Origin: Candidatus Leucobacter sulfamidivorax
GTDB taxonomy: Bacteria > Actinomycetota > Actinomycetes > Actinomycetales > Microbacteriaceae
Length of the DNA stretch: 64,000 nt
Direction: 5' to 3'
Assembly (NCBI GenBank): GCA_016771945.1
Contig: QZLF01000002.1
Coordinates: 806,001-870,000 of the forward strand
The notes under the pieces were generated by a model that worked only from the letters and a program-made list of their open reading frames with translations, had not been told where the DNA came from and did not search any database. The translations under genes and the position numbers were made by a program. Positions within the stretch are counted from its first letter, which is position 1. Every line of letters starts with the position of its first letter. Positions 34,751 to 43,282 of this stretch are shown piece by piece.

Positions 34751-35563
34751 CTACGGGGCGAGCAGGCTCCGGTCGCTCGAGAAGGACTCACCCGAGACCT
34801 CGTGGAACCGATCGACAAGCCGCCCGACGGTGAGCTGCGACTTCGCCGGGTTCCTCATATCGAGCACGATCTGACCGCGGTGCATCATCACCAGGCGATC
34901 GCCGTAGTCGATGGCGTGCTGCATGTTGTGGGTGACCATGAGCGTCGCGAGGCGGTGCTCGCGGATCTGACGCTCGGTGAGTGTCATCACCTGCGCCGCG
35001 GCCTTCGGGTCGAGTGCCGCCGTGTGCTCGTCGAGCAGGAGCACCTGGGGCGCGTTGAGAGTCGCCATGACGAGGCCGAGCGCCTGGCGCTGGCCGCCCG
35101 AGAGATTTCCGACCGGCGTCTGCAGCCGATCCTCGAGGCCGAGATCGCAGACCGCCAGCGCGTCGCGGAAGGCGCGGCGGCGGGCGGCGGTGACGCCCAG
35201 CCGGAACAGGCGGCGCTTCCCCCGCATCGCGGCGATGGCCAGGTTCTCCTCGATCGTCAGGGTCGGGGCGGTGCTGGCCCCGGGATCCTGGTCGATGCGA
35301 GCGACGATGCCGGCCCTGCGGTACTCGGGCCACGAGGTGACGTCGCGGCCCGCGAGCTCCACGCCGCCCCGCACCGGGCGCTCCAGCCCGGCGACGGTGC
35401 GCAGTAGCGTCGATTTGCCGGCGCCGTTGCTGCCGATCACCGCGACCCACTCGGTGGGGGCGATCTCCAGGGTCAGATGGCGCAGTGCGCGAACCTGGTT
35501 CGCCGTGCCGGGGAAGTAGACCTGGGAGACGTCGTCGACGCGGACGGCCGGTACCTGGTTCAC
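34751..35563 (-). CDS. ABC transporter ATP-binding protein
   Basis: A 270-residue ATPase. Walker A is GSNGAGKST, the signature is LSGGQRQALGL, Walker B is VLLLDEHTAALDP, and the switch His is in MVTHNMQHAI. It powers uptake by the adjacent permease. The GTG start overlaps the permease stop (GTGA). Its stop lies only 40 nt from the inferred end of the IS110 element. Type matches COG1101, the usual partner of the PF04392 binding protein. Confidence 0.92.
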   Translation of the reverse strand: MNQVPAVRVDDVSQVYFPGTANQVRALRHLTLEIAPTEWVAVIGSNGAGKSTLLRTVAGLERPVRGGVELAGRDVTSWPEYRRAGIVARIDQDPGASTAPTLTIEENLAIAAMRGKRRLFRLGVTAARRRAFRDALAVCDLGLEDRLQTPVGNLSGGQRQALGLVMATLNAPQVLLLDEHTAALDPKAAAQVMTLTERQIREHRLATLMVTHNMQHAIDYGDRLVMMHRGQIVLDMRNPAKSQLTVGRLVDRFHEVSGESFSSDRSLLAP

Positions 35564-36492
35564 TGGTCACTCACTTTCAACGGGCGGGTCTCGAGATCCT
35601 CTTCGTGGAAGGGCCGGTGCCGCTGGCGGTACAGTGAGATCGCGCTCGGAATGTAGAGGGCGAGCACCATGAGCACCGCGGTGGCGCCCTTGAAGTAGTA
35701 GGCGGGCATGCCGAGTCGCAGGGCGATGTTCAGGAGCGCCTGGTAGATCAGCGCGCCGGCGATGGCGCCCGAGCACCAGACCAGCAGGCTCCGCTTGCCG
35801 AAGATCGTCTCGCCGATGACCACCGATGCCGCGGCCGCGACGAGCGTGCCGATGCCCATGTTCACGTCGGCGAAGCCCTGGGCCTGCGAGAGCAGCGCGC
35901 CCGAGGCGGCGACGAAGCCGTTGCCGATCATCATGGCCACGATGAGGCTGATGCTGGTGTTCATGCCCAGTGCTCGCACCATGCGCTGATTCGCTCCGGC
36001 GGCGCGGATGGTCAGGCCGAGGTCGGTGTGGAGGAACCAGATGAGCACCGCCACCGCGATCGCGAGCAGCCCGAGGGTGACCGCCGCGCGGCTGAGACTG
36101 CCCTCGGCGACGCCGAACAGGTCGAGAACGGAGGTGTAGATCGTCTCGTGCCCGATGAGGTTCTTGTTCGGCGCGCCCATGATCACCAGGTTGACCGAGT
36201 ACATCCCAGCGGCGACCACGATGCCCGAGATGATCTCGTTGATGCGCAGCGCGGTGATGAGGAATCCGGTCAGCGCACCGGCGAGCGCGCCCGCGATCAC
36301 TGCCACGAACAGGCTGAGCCACGGGTTCATGTTCGCGACCAGGAAGGTCGAGAGGACGGCCGCGCCGAGCGGGAACGAGCCCTCGACCGTGAGGTCCGGG
36401 AAGTCGAGGATGCGGAACGTGAGGAGCACCCCGATGACCGCGAAGGCGAGGATGAGGCCTTGGTCGAGGGTGTTGAGCAGGGCGCTATCCAT
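35560..36492 (-). CDS. ABC transporter permease
   Basis: A 310-residue integral membrane protein with about nine hydrophobic segments of the BPD_transp_2 type (COG4120). Conserved loops are FPDLTVEGSFPLGAA near the start and GLTIRAAGANQRMVRALGM in the cytoplasmic coupling region. The ATG at 36492 (MDSALLNTLDQGL) was chosen because residues upstream in the longer frame are Pro/Arg-rich and non-membrane. It is first in the leftward operon, about 200 nt from the operator-like repeat shared with the divergent regulator. Confidence 0.9.
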   Translation of the reverse strand: MDSALLNTLDQGLILAFAVIGVLLTFRILDFPDLTVEGSFPLGAAVLSTFLVANMNPWLSLFVAVIAGALAGALTGFLITALRINEIISGIVVAAGMYSVNLVIMGAPNKNLIGHETIYTSVLDLFGVAEGSLSRAAVTLGLLAIAVAVLIWFLHTDLGLTIRAAGANQRMVRALGMNTSISLIVAMMIGNGFVAASGALLSQAQGFADVNMGIGTLVAAAASVVIGETIFGKRSLLVWCSGAIAGALIYQALLNIALRLGMPAYYFKGATAVLMVLALYIPSAISLYRQRHRPFHEEDLETRPLKVSDQ

Positions 36493-36751
36493 GTGCGTTG
36501 ACCGCCATTCTTCGGAGTCCTCCAACGGGAGTCGCCACTCGTCGAGTGGTCGCGGGGGAGCGGTGAGATCGCCCGGGACCGGGCGCGGGATGAGACAACA
36601 GGATCTGCTCCTCACTCGGGCGACGGGGCGCTTTCAGACGGTAACTCCCTCGTCCCGTCGCACCCCGGTCGCGGTGGATACGTCGACCATAATGCAAGTG
36701 GTTCACTGATGCAACCACTTTGGTTGACATTGGTTGAGAACTGGTGCGATC
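36493..36751. promoter_or_regulatory. divergent control region with inverted-repeat operator
   Basis: AAGTGGTT (36696-36703) and AACCACTT (36713-36720) form a perfect 8-bp inverted repeat with a 9-nt spacer. Further GGTT half-sites occur at 36722-36736. Leftward, TTGCAT and TTATGG are 16 nt apart across the repeat. Rightward, TTGACA is at 36724-36729. This is the likely binding site of the regulator encoded at 36752. Confidence 0.55.
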
Positions 36752-38674
36752 ATGTCTGACATGCGAAAAGTAGCGAGTGACCTTCTCGGAGAAACGGTCG
36801 TCGACGACCAGCTCGAGCCCGTGTCCCGGCGGCCGCTGTACCAGCAGGTCAAGGATCGGATCACCCAGCTGATCGACGACGGCATGCTGAAGGTCGGCGA
36901 CCAGCTCCCCTCCGAGCGGGCCCTGTCGGCGCGGCTGGGGGTGAGCCGCCACTCGCTGCGCCAGGCCATGTCTGCGATGGAGGCGCAGGGACTCATCGAG
37001 ATCCGGCACGGCTCCGGCGCCTACCTGGTCGACCGGGAGCCGGGGCAGGTCGCCTCCGACATCGCCGACGCGCTCATCGACTCCAGCGAGAAGCTGCCCT
37101 ACGTCATGGAGGCGCGGTTCGCGATCGAGCCGTTCCTCACGAGCCTCGCGGCGGATCGGCGCACGCCGGCTGACATCCGCGCCATTCGCGCCGCGCTGAC
37201 CATGATGGAGCGGGAGATCGCGGCGGGGGAGTCGGGGGAGAAGGGCGACATCGCGTTCCACGCGGCAGTGCTCGCGGCGGCGCACAACCCGATCTTCGTC
37301 GACTTCATGACCCGCCTGCAGCCCGACATGACGCGGCTGCGCGAGGAGGCGCTGGCGCAGCCGACCACGCCGCGGCTCGCGATCGAGGCCCACCACGCCA
37401 TTCTCGACGCGATCGAGGCCGGCGACCGGGAGCGCGCATTCCGCGCCGCGCACCAGCACCTGGTGGACGCGGCGGAGGCGCTCCTGGTGTCCGAGCTCGG
37501 CACCCCCTCGTACGCCTTCCTCGCCGAGATGCTCGCGAATGCGACCGGCGACCAGGACGACGCCGACCCCGCAGGCCAGGGCGGCGGCGTCCTCGGCGCG
37601 ACCCCTGCCGCCCTGGCGGCCGCGCTGGCCCCGCGCCACATCGAGGAGACGATCGAGGCGGTGCAGGAGGAGACTGGGCTCGAGATCGTGCACAAGCTGG
37701 ACTCGACGGAGAACCCGTACGGCTGCTCGCCCCGGGCCTCCGAGGCCGTGATCACCGCCGCGACGCAGCTCTCCGCCTATCCCGACGCCGAGGCGAGCGC
37801 CCTGCGCTCCGCCCTGTCGGAGCTGCACGGGGTCGCCGAGGAGCAGCTGATCTTCGGCAGCGGTTCCGACGAGATGCTGCTGCTCGCCGCGCGCACCTTC
37901 CTCTCCTCCGGGCGCTTCGCGGCGGCCTGCGAGCCGACCTCCGCCCGGTACCGCGCGCACACGCTCTCGACCGGCGCGAACTACCAGCCGGTGGCGCTGG
38001 ATCGGGGGCGGCCCGATCTCGTCGGGCTCGCCGCGGCAGCCTCGACCGCCTCCCTGCTCTGGGTGTGCAACCCGAACACGCCCACGGGCGGCTACCTCGG
38101 CGCGGAGGGCCTCGAGCGCCTCATGTCGAACGTGCCGCAGAACGTGGTGGTGGTGGTCGACGAGTCCTACGCCGACTACGCGACCGCCCCGGACTTCCCC
38201 GACAGCGTCGCGCTGATCCGGTCGTTCCCCAACCTGATGGTGACGAGAACCTTCTCGACGATTCACGGCCTCGCGGGGCTGCGCATCGGGTACGGGATCG
38301 CCGACGCCCGTGTGGCGAACCTCGTCAACGCGGTGCGACGCCCGTTCAACACCTCGAACCTGGCGCAGGCCGCGGCCCGCGCCTCGGTGCGGGACGAGGA
38401 CTTCATCCGGCGGAGTCGCGAGCGGAACGCGCAGGGGCGGGACGCCATCGAGGCGTTCTGCCGCTCGCGCGGCATCGGGTACTTCCCGTCCCAGGCGAAC
38501 TTCGTGCTGCTCGACGCCCCGGGCGGGGCCGAGAACGCCTACGAGGCGCTCAAGGAGCGCGGCTTCCTGGTGAAGCCGGGCGCCCACCTGGGGTACCCCG
38601 CGAAGATCCGCGTGTCCGTCGGCACGGACGATCAGGTCGAGGGCGCGCTCGCGGTCCTCGACGACCTGCTCTGA
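36752..38674 (+). CDS. GntR-FCD regulator fused to a PLP-lysine-less aminotransferase domain
   Basis: A 640-residue fusion. Residues about 25-90 are a GntR winged helix (RPLYQQVKDRITQLIDDGML, LPSERALSARLGVSRHSLRQAM). Residues about 100-235 form a FadR-type FCD ligand domain (YVMEARFAIEPFL, FHAAVLAAAHNPIF, EAHHAILDAI). Residues about 290-640 resemble histidinol-phosphate aminotransferase (STENPYG, FGSGSDEMLL, CNPNTPTGG, VVVVDESYADY, KIRVSVGT). The PLP lysine, normally in SKxxGLAGLR, is Thr503 in FSTIHGLAGLRIGY. Other cofactor contacts remain. It may sense PLP or an amino acid adduct rather than catalyse. MocR regulators differ: they lack FCD and keep the lysine. ATG 36752 or 36761. Confidence 0.85.
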   Translation: MSDMRKVASDLLGETVVDDQLEPVSRRPLYQQVKDRITQLIDDGMLKVGDQLPSERALSARLGVSRHSLRQAMSAMEAQGLIEIRHGSGAYLVDREPGQVASDIADALIDSSEKLPYVMEARFAIEPFLTSLAADRRTPADIRAIRAALTMMEREIAAGESGEKGDIAFHAAVLAAAHNPIFVDFMTRLQPDMTRLREEALAQPTTPRLAIEAHHAILDAIEAGDRERAFRAAHQHLVDAAEALLVSELGTPSYAFLAEMLANATGDQDDADPAGQGGGVLGATPAALAAALAPRHIEETIEAVQEETGLEIVHKLDSTENPYGCSPRASEAVITAATQLSAYPDAEASALRSALSELHGVAEEQLIFGSGSDEMLLLAARTFLSSGRFAAACEPTSARYRAHTLSTGANYQPVALDRGRPDLVGLAAAASTASLLWVCNPNTPTGGYLGAEGLERLMSNVPQNVVVVVDESYADYATAPDFPDSVALIRSFPNLMVTRTFSTIHGLAGLRIGYGIADARVANLVNAVRRPFNTSNLAQAAARASVRDEDFIRRSRERNAQGRDAIEAFCRSRGIGYFPSQANFVLLDAPGGAENAYEALKERGFLVKPGAHLGYPAKIRVSVGTDDQVEGALAVLDDLL

Positions 38675-38761
38675 GCCAGATGACCCGAACCGGCTGATCT
38701 GAGCCGGCTGATCGATCCGAGCCGACCCGACCACGACCACCGTCAACCCGAAAGAGCCTTC

Positions 38762-39952
38762 ATGAATCAGACTGCCACCGCGACCGTCCCCACCCACTCC
38801 GAGATCGTGGCGTCGGCCCGTGCCATCGTCGAGCGGCTGCGCGCGAATGCGCGCGAGTCGGATCGGCTGGGGCGACTGAGCGACGATTCGTTCCGGGCGC
38901 TGCAGGAGGCGGGGCTGCTGCAGATCATGGTGCCGCGGCGCTGCGGGGGCTGGGAGGGAGACATCGCCACTGTCGTCGAGGCCACGAGCACCGTGGCGGA
39001 GGGCTGCCCGGGCGCGGCCTGGCACGTCATGATCGCGAACGGCAACGCCTGGCAGCTCGGCCACCTCGATGAGCGCGTTCAGGACGAGCTCTTCGGCGAC
39101 GGCCCCGGCACGCTCGTCTCCGGGGCCATCATGCCGAGCGGGTCGGCGCGGAAGGTGCCGGGCGGGTGGCGGGTCACCGGCCGCTTCAACTTCGTGAGCG
39201 GCATCCAGCACGCCTCGTGGCTGACCTTCCTCACCTTCGCCGAGAACGAGGGCGGCAGCCGGGGCGAGACCCTGATGATGTACTGCCCGGCCTCCGAGGT
39301 CACGCAGCTCGGCAACTGGGACACCCTCGGAATGCGCGGTTCGGGATCGCCGGATGTCGAACTGAACGACGTCTTCGTGCCGGAGAGCCGCGTGCTGCCC
39401 CCCTCCGATCGCAGCGTCGTCTCCGAGGCGGCGATGCGGCAGGCGACGAACCTGTATAGGATGCCGACGGTGGCCGGGTTCCCGCTGCTCATCGCCGGCA
39501 CCGTGCTCGGCCCCGCCAAGCGGGCGCTGGAGCTCTACGTCGAGCGCCTCCGCGAGCGCACCGAGCGGTACACCGAGCGCGCGAAGTCGGAGTCCCAGGC
39601 CCAGCTCATCCGCGTCGCGAACGCGTCGGCGGCGATCATGTCGGCGGAGATGCTGCTCGCGGATGCCGCCGCGAGGTTCGACGCGGCCGTGCGGAGCGGC
39701 GGGAAGCCGACGCTCGAAGACCGGGCCGCGATCAAGTGGCAGGCCGTCTACGCCATCGACGTGCTGCGCAAGGCGGTGACCGCCCTCTACGACGCGGCCG
39801 GGGGCAGCGCGATCTACGCCGAGGGCGAGTTCCTCTCGACCTTCCGCAACGTGCACGTCGGATCGCACCACGCCGCCTGCGATTTCGACCCGGCGGCCGA
39901 GATGTTCGGGCGGCTCCTGATCGGGCTCGACGTCGACGTGCGAGCGGTGTGA
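38762..39952 (+). CDS. group D flavin-dependent monooxygenase (acyl-CoA dehydrogenase fold)
   Basis: A 396-residue protein of the acyl-CoA dehydrogenase superfamily, closest in character to the two-component monooxygenases (HsaA/HpaB/DszC type). LLQIMVPRRCGGWEGD, AAWHVMIANGNAWQLGHL, GWRVTGRFNFVSGI, WDTLGMRGSGSPDVELNDVFVP and GGSAIYAEGEFLSTFRNVHVGSHH follow the order in that group. The acyl-CoA dehydrogenase catalytic Glu is not evident. It would hydroxylate an aromatic or N-containing substrate using reduced flavin; no flavin reductase gene is next to it. Confidence 0.8.
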   Translation: MNQTATATVPTHSEIVASARAIVERLRANARESDRLGRLSDDSFRALQEAGLLQIMVPRRCGGWEGDIATVVEATSTVAEGCPGAAWHVMIANGNAWQLGHLDERVQDELFGDGPGTLVSGAIMPSGSARKVPGGWRVTGRFNFVSGIQHASWLTFLTFAENEGGSRGETLMMYCPASEVTQLGNWDTLGMRGSGSPDVELNDVFVPESRVLPPSDRSVVSEAAMRQATNLYRMPTVAGFPLLIAGTVLGPAKRALELYVERLRERTERYTERAKSESQAQLIRVANASAAIMSAEMLLADAAARFDAAVRSGGKPTLEDRAAIKWQAVYAIDVLRKAVTALYDAAGGSAIYAEGEFLSTFRNVHVGSHHAACDFDPAAEMFGRLLIGLDVDVRAV

Positions 39953-41154
39953 TCGTGCGGGCCGACATGCTCAATACGCGACTGAGCCGCTTCAGGGGCG
40001 GGCTCTTCGAGCCCTCGGGGAAGTCCGACATCGGGGAGGCGACCGATGTGCTCCGCCGCAACGGCACCGACATCCTGGCCTGGGCCGATCCCTTCCTGCC
40101 CGATCGGAGCCTTCCGCAGAGCATCCGTGCCGCCCTGCACGAGGCCGCTGAGGAGGAGGCGATCGAGCACTACGCGCTCCCGATCGGCACGCGGGAGCTC
40201 AGAGAGGCGCTCGCGCGCAAGGTGGCGTCGAAGAACGGCATCGCGGCGGATCCCTCGCGCAACATCCTGGTGACGCCCGGCGCGGACTCCGGCCTGTTCC
40301 TCTGCATGATGGCGCTGCTCAACCCCGGCGACGAGGTCCTGATCCCCGAGCCGGGCTTCCCCGCGGCGTTCTCGAACTGCGAGATCCTCGGCGCCACGCC
40401 GGTGCCCGTGCGCATGACGGCGGAGAGCGGCTACCAGATCGACGTCGCCGACCTCGAGCGCGCGCTGACCCCCCGGACCAAGATGGTCTTCATCGCCCAC
40501 CCCAACAACCCGACCGGCACGGTGTTCAGAGAGTCGGTGCTGCGCGACCTCGCGCGCTTCGTCGTCGAGCATGACCTGCTGCTGCTGTGCGACCAGGCGT
40601 TCGAGGACCACATCTTCGACGGCATCGAGTTCGTCTCCCCGGCCGCCCTGCCGGGCATGGGCGATCGGACGGTCACGGTGTTCTCCCTCTCGAAGGGCTA
40701 CGGCTTCAGCGGGTTCCGTGTGGCCTACGTGCACGCCTGCGCCGAGATCATGGACGTGCTCTACGGCAACGTCACCACGGTGTGCGGGGCGACCTCGACG
40801 CTCGCGCAGAGGCTCGCCCTCGCCGCCCTCGCCGACGACGGACTGCTGAGGGAGTACGGGGAGAAGCACGAGCGGCGGCGGCGCCTCCTGCACGACGCGC
40901 TCTCCGACGTGCCGGGAGTGCGGATGCGCCTCTCCGAGAGCGGCATCCTGAGCTGGGTCGACGTCTCTGCGCTGGGCACCTCGGCCGAGGTCGTGCGGCA
41001 TCTCGTCGAGCAGGCGAACGTACTGGTCAACGACGGCGCCGCGTACGGCCCGCACGGCGCCGGGCACCTCCGCGTGGTGCACGGATGCCTCCTCGAAGAC
41101 GACTACGCGGCCGAGGTGTACGGGCGCATCCGATCCGCGCTCATGCGGCTCTAG
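39949..41154 (+). CDS. PLP-dependent aminotransferase (class I/II)
   Basis: A 401-residue aspartate-aminotransferase-fold enzyme. It keeps the PLP lysine in SLSKGYGFSGFRVAY, with AHPNNPTGTVF, LLLCDQAFEDHIFD and VTPGADSGLFLCMMALL. The GTG at 39949 overlaps the upstream TGA; GTG 39955 and ATG 39967 are alternatives. It contrasts with the lysine-less aminotransferase domain of the regulator in the same operon. It probably acts on an amino acid made or taken up by the pathway; the specificity cannot be read. Confidence 0.85.
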   Translation: MIVRADMLNTRLSRFRGGLFEPSGKSDIGEATDVLRRNGTDILAWADPFLPDRSLPQSIRAALHEAAEEEAIEHYALPIGTRELREALARKVASKNGIAADPSRNILVTPGADSGLFLCMMALLNPGDEVLIPEPGFPAAFSNCEILGATPVPVRMTAESGYQIDVADLERALTPRTKMVFIAHPNNPTGTVFRESVLRDLARFVVEHDLLLLCDQAFEDHIFDGIEFVSPAALPGMGDRTVTVFSLSKGYGFSGFRVAYVHACAEIMDVLYGNVTTVCGATSTLAQRLALAALADDGLLREYGEKHERRRRLLHDALSDVPGVRMRLSESGILSWVDVSALGTSAEVVRHLVEQANVLVNDGAAYGPHGAGHLRVVHGCLLEDDYAAEVYGRIRSALMRL

Positions 41155-41248
41155 ACGCGCGCGTCGCCGACGGTGCCGATGTCGCGGCGCGAGGTCGGCC
41201 GATCGATTCCGAACACGAGTCCTGAACACGAAGCAGTGAGGAGCAGCA

Positions 41249-41776
41249 ATGCCCGTCGAACAATCCGTCCATCGGGCGGGCCGTATCAAGGTGGTGCGGG
41301 AATCGGAGCGGGAGTCGCTCTGGTTCCTGGGCGACAACGTGCAGCTCATCGTGGACAGTGCCGACACCGAGGGCCGCCTCGTGATGGCCGTGCACCACGC
41401 GGCGGCGAGCTCGCAGCCGCCCCTGCACGAGCACGACAACGAGGACGAGATCTTCTTCATCCTCCAGGGGGAGATCAAGTTCTGGTCGGTCGACACCGTG
41501 GTGAACGCCGGAGTCGGCGACTGCGTGCTGCTGCCGAAGGACGTGCCGCACACCTTCCAGGTCTCGCCGAACAGCGAGGCGAAGTGGCTCGTCATCCTGA
41601 CCCCGGGCGGCTTCGACCGCTTCTTCCGCGCCGTGGGAACGCCCGCGGGGTATCCCGGTCCCCAGCAGGGCTGGAGCATGGACGACGAGACCGCGAAGCG
41701 GCTCGAGACCGCGGCCGAGGAGTGCGGCATCAGGCTGCTCGGCCCTCCCGGCACGCTGCCCGAGCCGACGGCCTGA
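41249..41776 (+). CDS. cupin domain protein
   Basis: A 175-residue single-domain cupin. The metal-binding motifs are PPLHEHDNEDEIFFILQGE and the second-strand segment GDCVLLPKDVPHTFQ. Such proteins can be dioxygenases, isomerases or binding proteins. GAGGAG precedes the ATG. It lies in the rightward catabolic operon, 3 nt before the esterase gene. Confidence 0.85.
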   Translation: MPVEQSVHRAGRIKVVRESERESLWFLGDNVQLIVDSADTEGRLVMAVHHAAASSQPPLHEHDNEDEIFFILQGEIKFWSVDTVVNAGVGDCVLLPKDVPHTFQVSPNSEAKWLVILTPGGFDRFFRAVGTPAGYPGPQQGWSMDDETAKRLETAAEECGIRLLGPPGTLPEPTA

Positions 41777-41779
41777 GCC

Positions 41780-43153
41780 ATGGCGATCAGGCGATCCGGG
41801 TACGCGGGGCAGGTCGTCGACGGGGTCGAGCGCTACCTCGGCATCCAATACGCCGAGCCCGGCCCCTCCGGGCGCTTCTCCGCGTCGGCGGTCATCGGTG
41901 GCCGCCGGCAGGCGGCGGCGGACTCGCTCGACGACGTTCCCGTCTTCCCGCAGCTGCCGAGCCGGCTGTCGGCGGCGATGGGTCGCCGCGTCGAACGCAA
42001 CCCGCAGGTCGAATCGGCGTTCTTCCTCAACGTCTGGACGCCGGTCCGGGGTTCGCGGCTGCCGGTCCTGTTCTTCATCCACGGCGGGGCCTGGATGACC
42101 GGGGGCGGATCCGCCTCCTGGTACGACGGGCGCGCGCTGAGCGCGCGCGGCATGGTGGTGGTCACCTGCAACTACCGGCTCGGACCGCTGGCCCATCTGA
42201 CCGAGCCGGGCTCCGGCGGGAGCCGGAATCCCGCGCTCTCCGACCTCCTCGCCGCGCTGCGGTGGGTGCGCGAGAACATCGCGCGATTCGGCGGCGACCC
42301 CGAGGCGGTCACCGTCGCCGGTCAGTCGGCGGGGAGCTGGTACGCCCACCTGCTCTGCGTCTCGGATGCGGCACGCGGGTTGCTCGGCCGAGTCGCGCAC
42401 CTGAGCCACGCGAGCAATCGGCCCTGGACCCCCGCGCGCCAGGACCGGCTCTGCGAAGAGGTCCGGCGGGAGCTGGGCCTCGGCTCGTTGCGGGACGCGG
42501 GGGTGCCCGAACTGCTCGAGGCGGGGAGACGCGCGGCGACCCGGACCGAGCCGGGGCTCGGAGCGGTCCCGACCCCGTACCTCCCGACGACGGACGCCGC
42601 GACCGCCGATCTTCTCTGCAGCGCGCCCGAGAGCGCGCGGGCGTCGCACGCGCGGGCCGTCTACCTCCGCACCACTGGCACCGAGACGTCGGCGTTCTTC
42701 TTCGACTCGCCGCGCGAGCGGCAGGTCGACGCGGATGCCGTCGCGCGCCTCCGCGCGTCGACGGCGGGCGGCGCCGCCGCCGCGGGCGGGTCTGCGCGCA
42801 CGCCCTACGAGGAGCTCGTGGCCATCACCTCCGAGCACTTCTTCGACGGCCCGTCGCGGGCGCTGGCCGACGCGTATGCCGATCGGGGCATACCGACCTA
42901 TCTGCGCGCCTTCGAGGCGCGGAGCGAGCTCGACGGGTTCCTCAGCGGCCACTGCTTCGACCTGCCGTTCCAGTTCGGCTCGAGGGACGGCTGGCCGGAC
43001 GCGCCGATGCTGCGCGGGATCTCCCGCGAGCGATTCGACCGCGTCTCCGCCGGGCTGGTCTCCGAACTCGCGGACTTCGTCGCCTCGCCGGACTCGGGTT
43101 GCGGCCTGGAACGCCACCTCGGGGGTGCGGGCGCGGTGCCGATACCGCCGTAG
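41780..43153 (+). CDS. type B carboxylesterase
   Basis: A 457-residue alpha/beta hydrolase of the carboxylesterase type B family. The oxyanion-hole segment is FFIHGGAWMTGG, and the nucleophile elbow is AGQSAGSW, with Gln instead of the more usual Glu before Ser. A family-type acidic segment AFFFDSPRER and the final catalytic region SGHCFDLPFQFGSRDG follow. No signal peptide, so it is cytoplasmic. In this operon it could release an acid or alcohol from an ester for the CoA ligase or the dehydrogenase. Confidence 0.85.
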   Translation: MAIRRSGYAGQVVDGVERYLGIQYAEPGPSGRFSASAVIGGRRQAAADSLDDVPVFPQLPSRLSAAMGRRVERNPQVESAFFLNVWTPVRGSRLPVLFFIHGGAWMTGGGSASWYDGRALSARGMVVVTCNYRLGPLAHLTEPGSGGSRNPALSDLLAALRWVRENIARFGGDPEAVTVAGQSAGSWYAHLLCVSDAARGLLGRVAHLSHASNRPWTPARQDRLCEEVRRELGLGSLRDAGVPELLEAGRRAATRTEPGLGAVPTPYLPTTDAATADLLCSAPESARASHARAVYLRTTGTETSAFFFDSPRERQVDADAVARLRASTAGGAAAAGGSARTPYEELVAITSEHFFDGPSRALADAYADRGIPTYLRAFEARSELDGFLSGHCFDLPFQFGSRDGWPDAPMLRGISRERFDRVSAGLVSELADFVASPDSGCGLERHLGGAGAVPIPP

Positions 43154-43282
43154 GGCGGGCCGCTGGCGGGCGTCGTCCGCTCCCGTCCGACGAGAACGAA
43201 CGCGCCCACCCAGCAGCCGCAGAAGGGCGATCGCGCGGAAGCGGCCGCTGTCACGCAGGAGAAACGTAGAGAGGATTCCACC

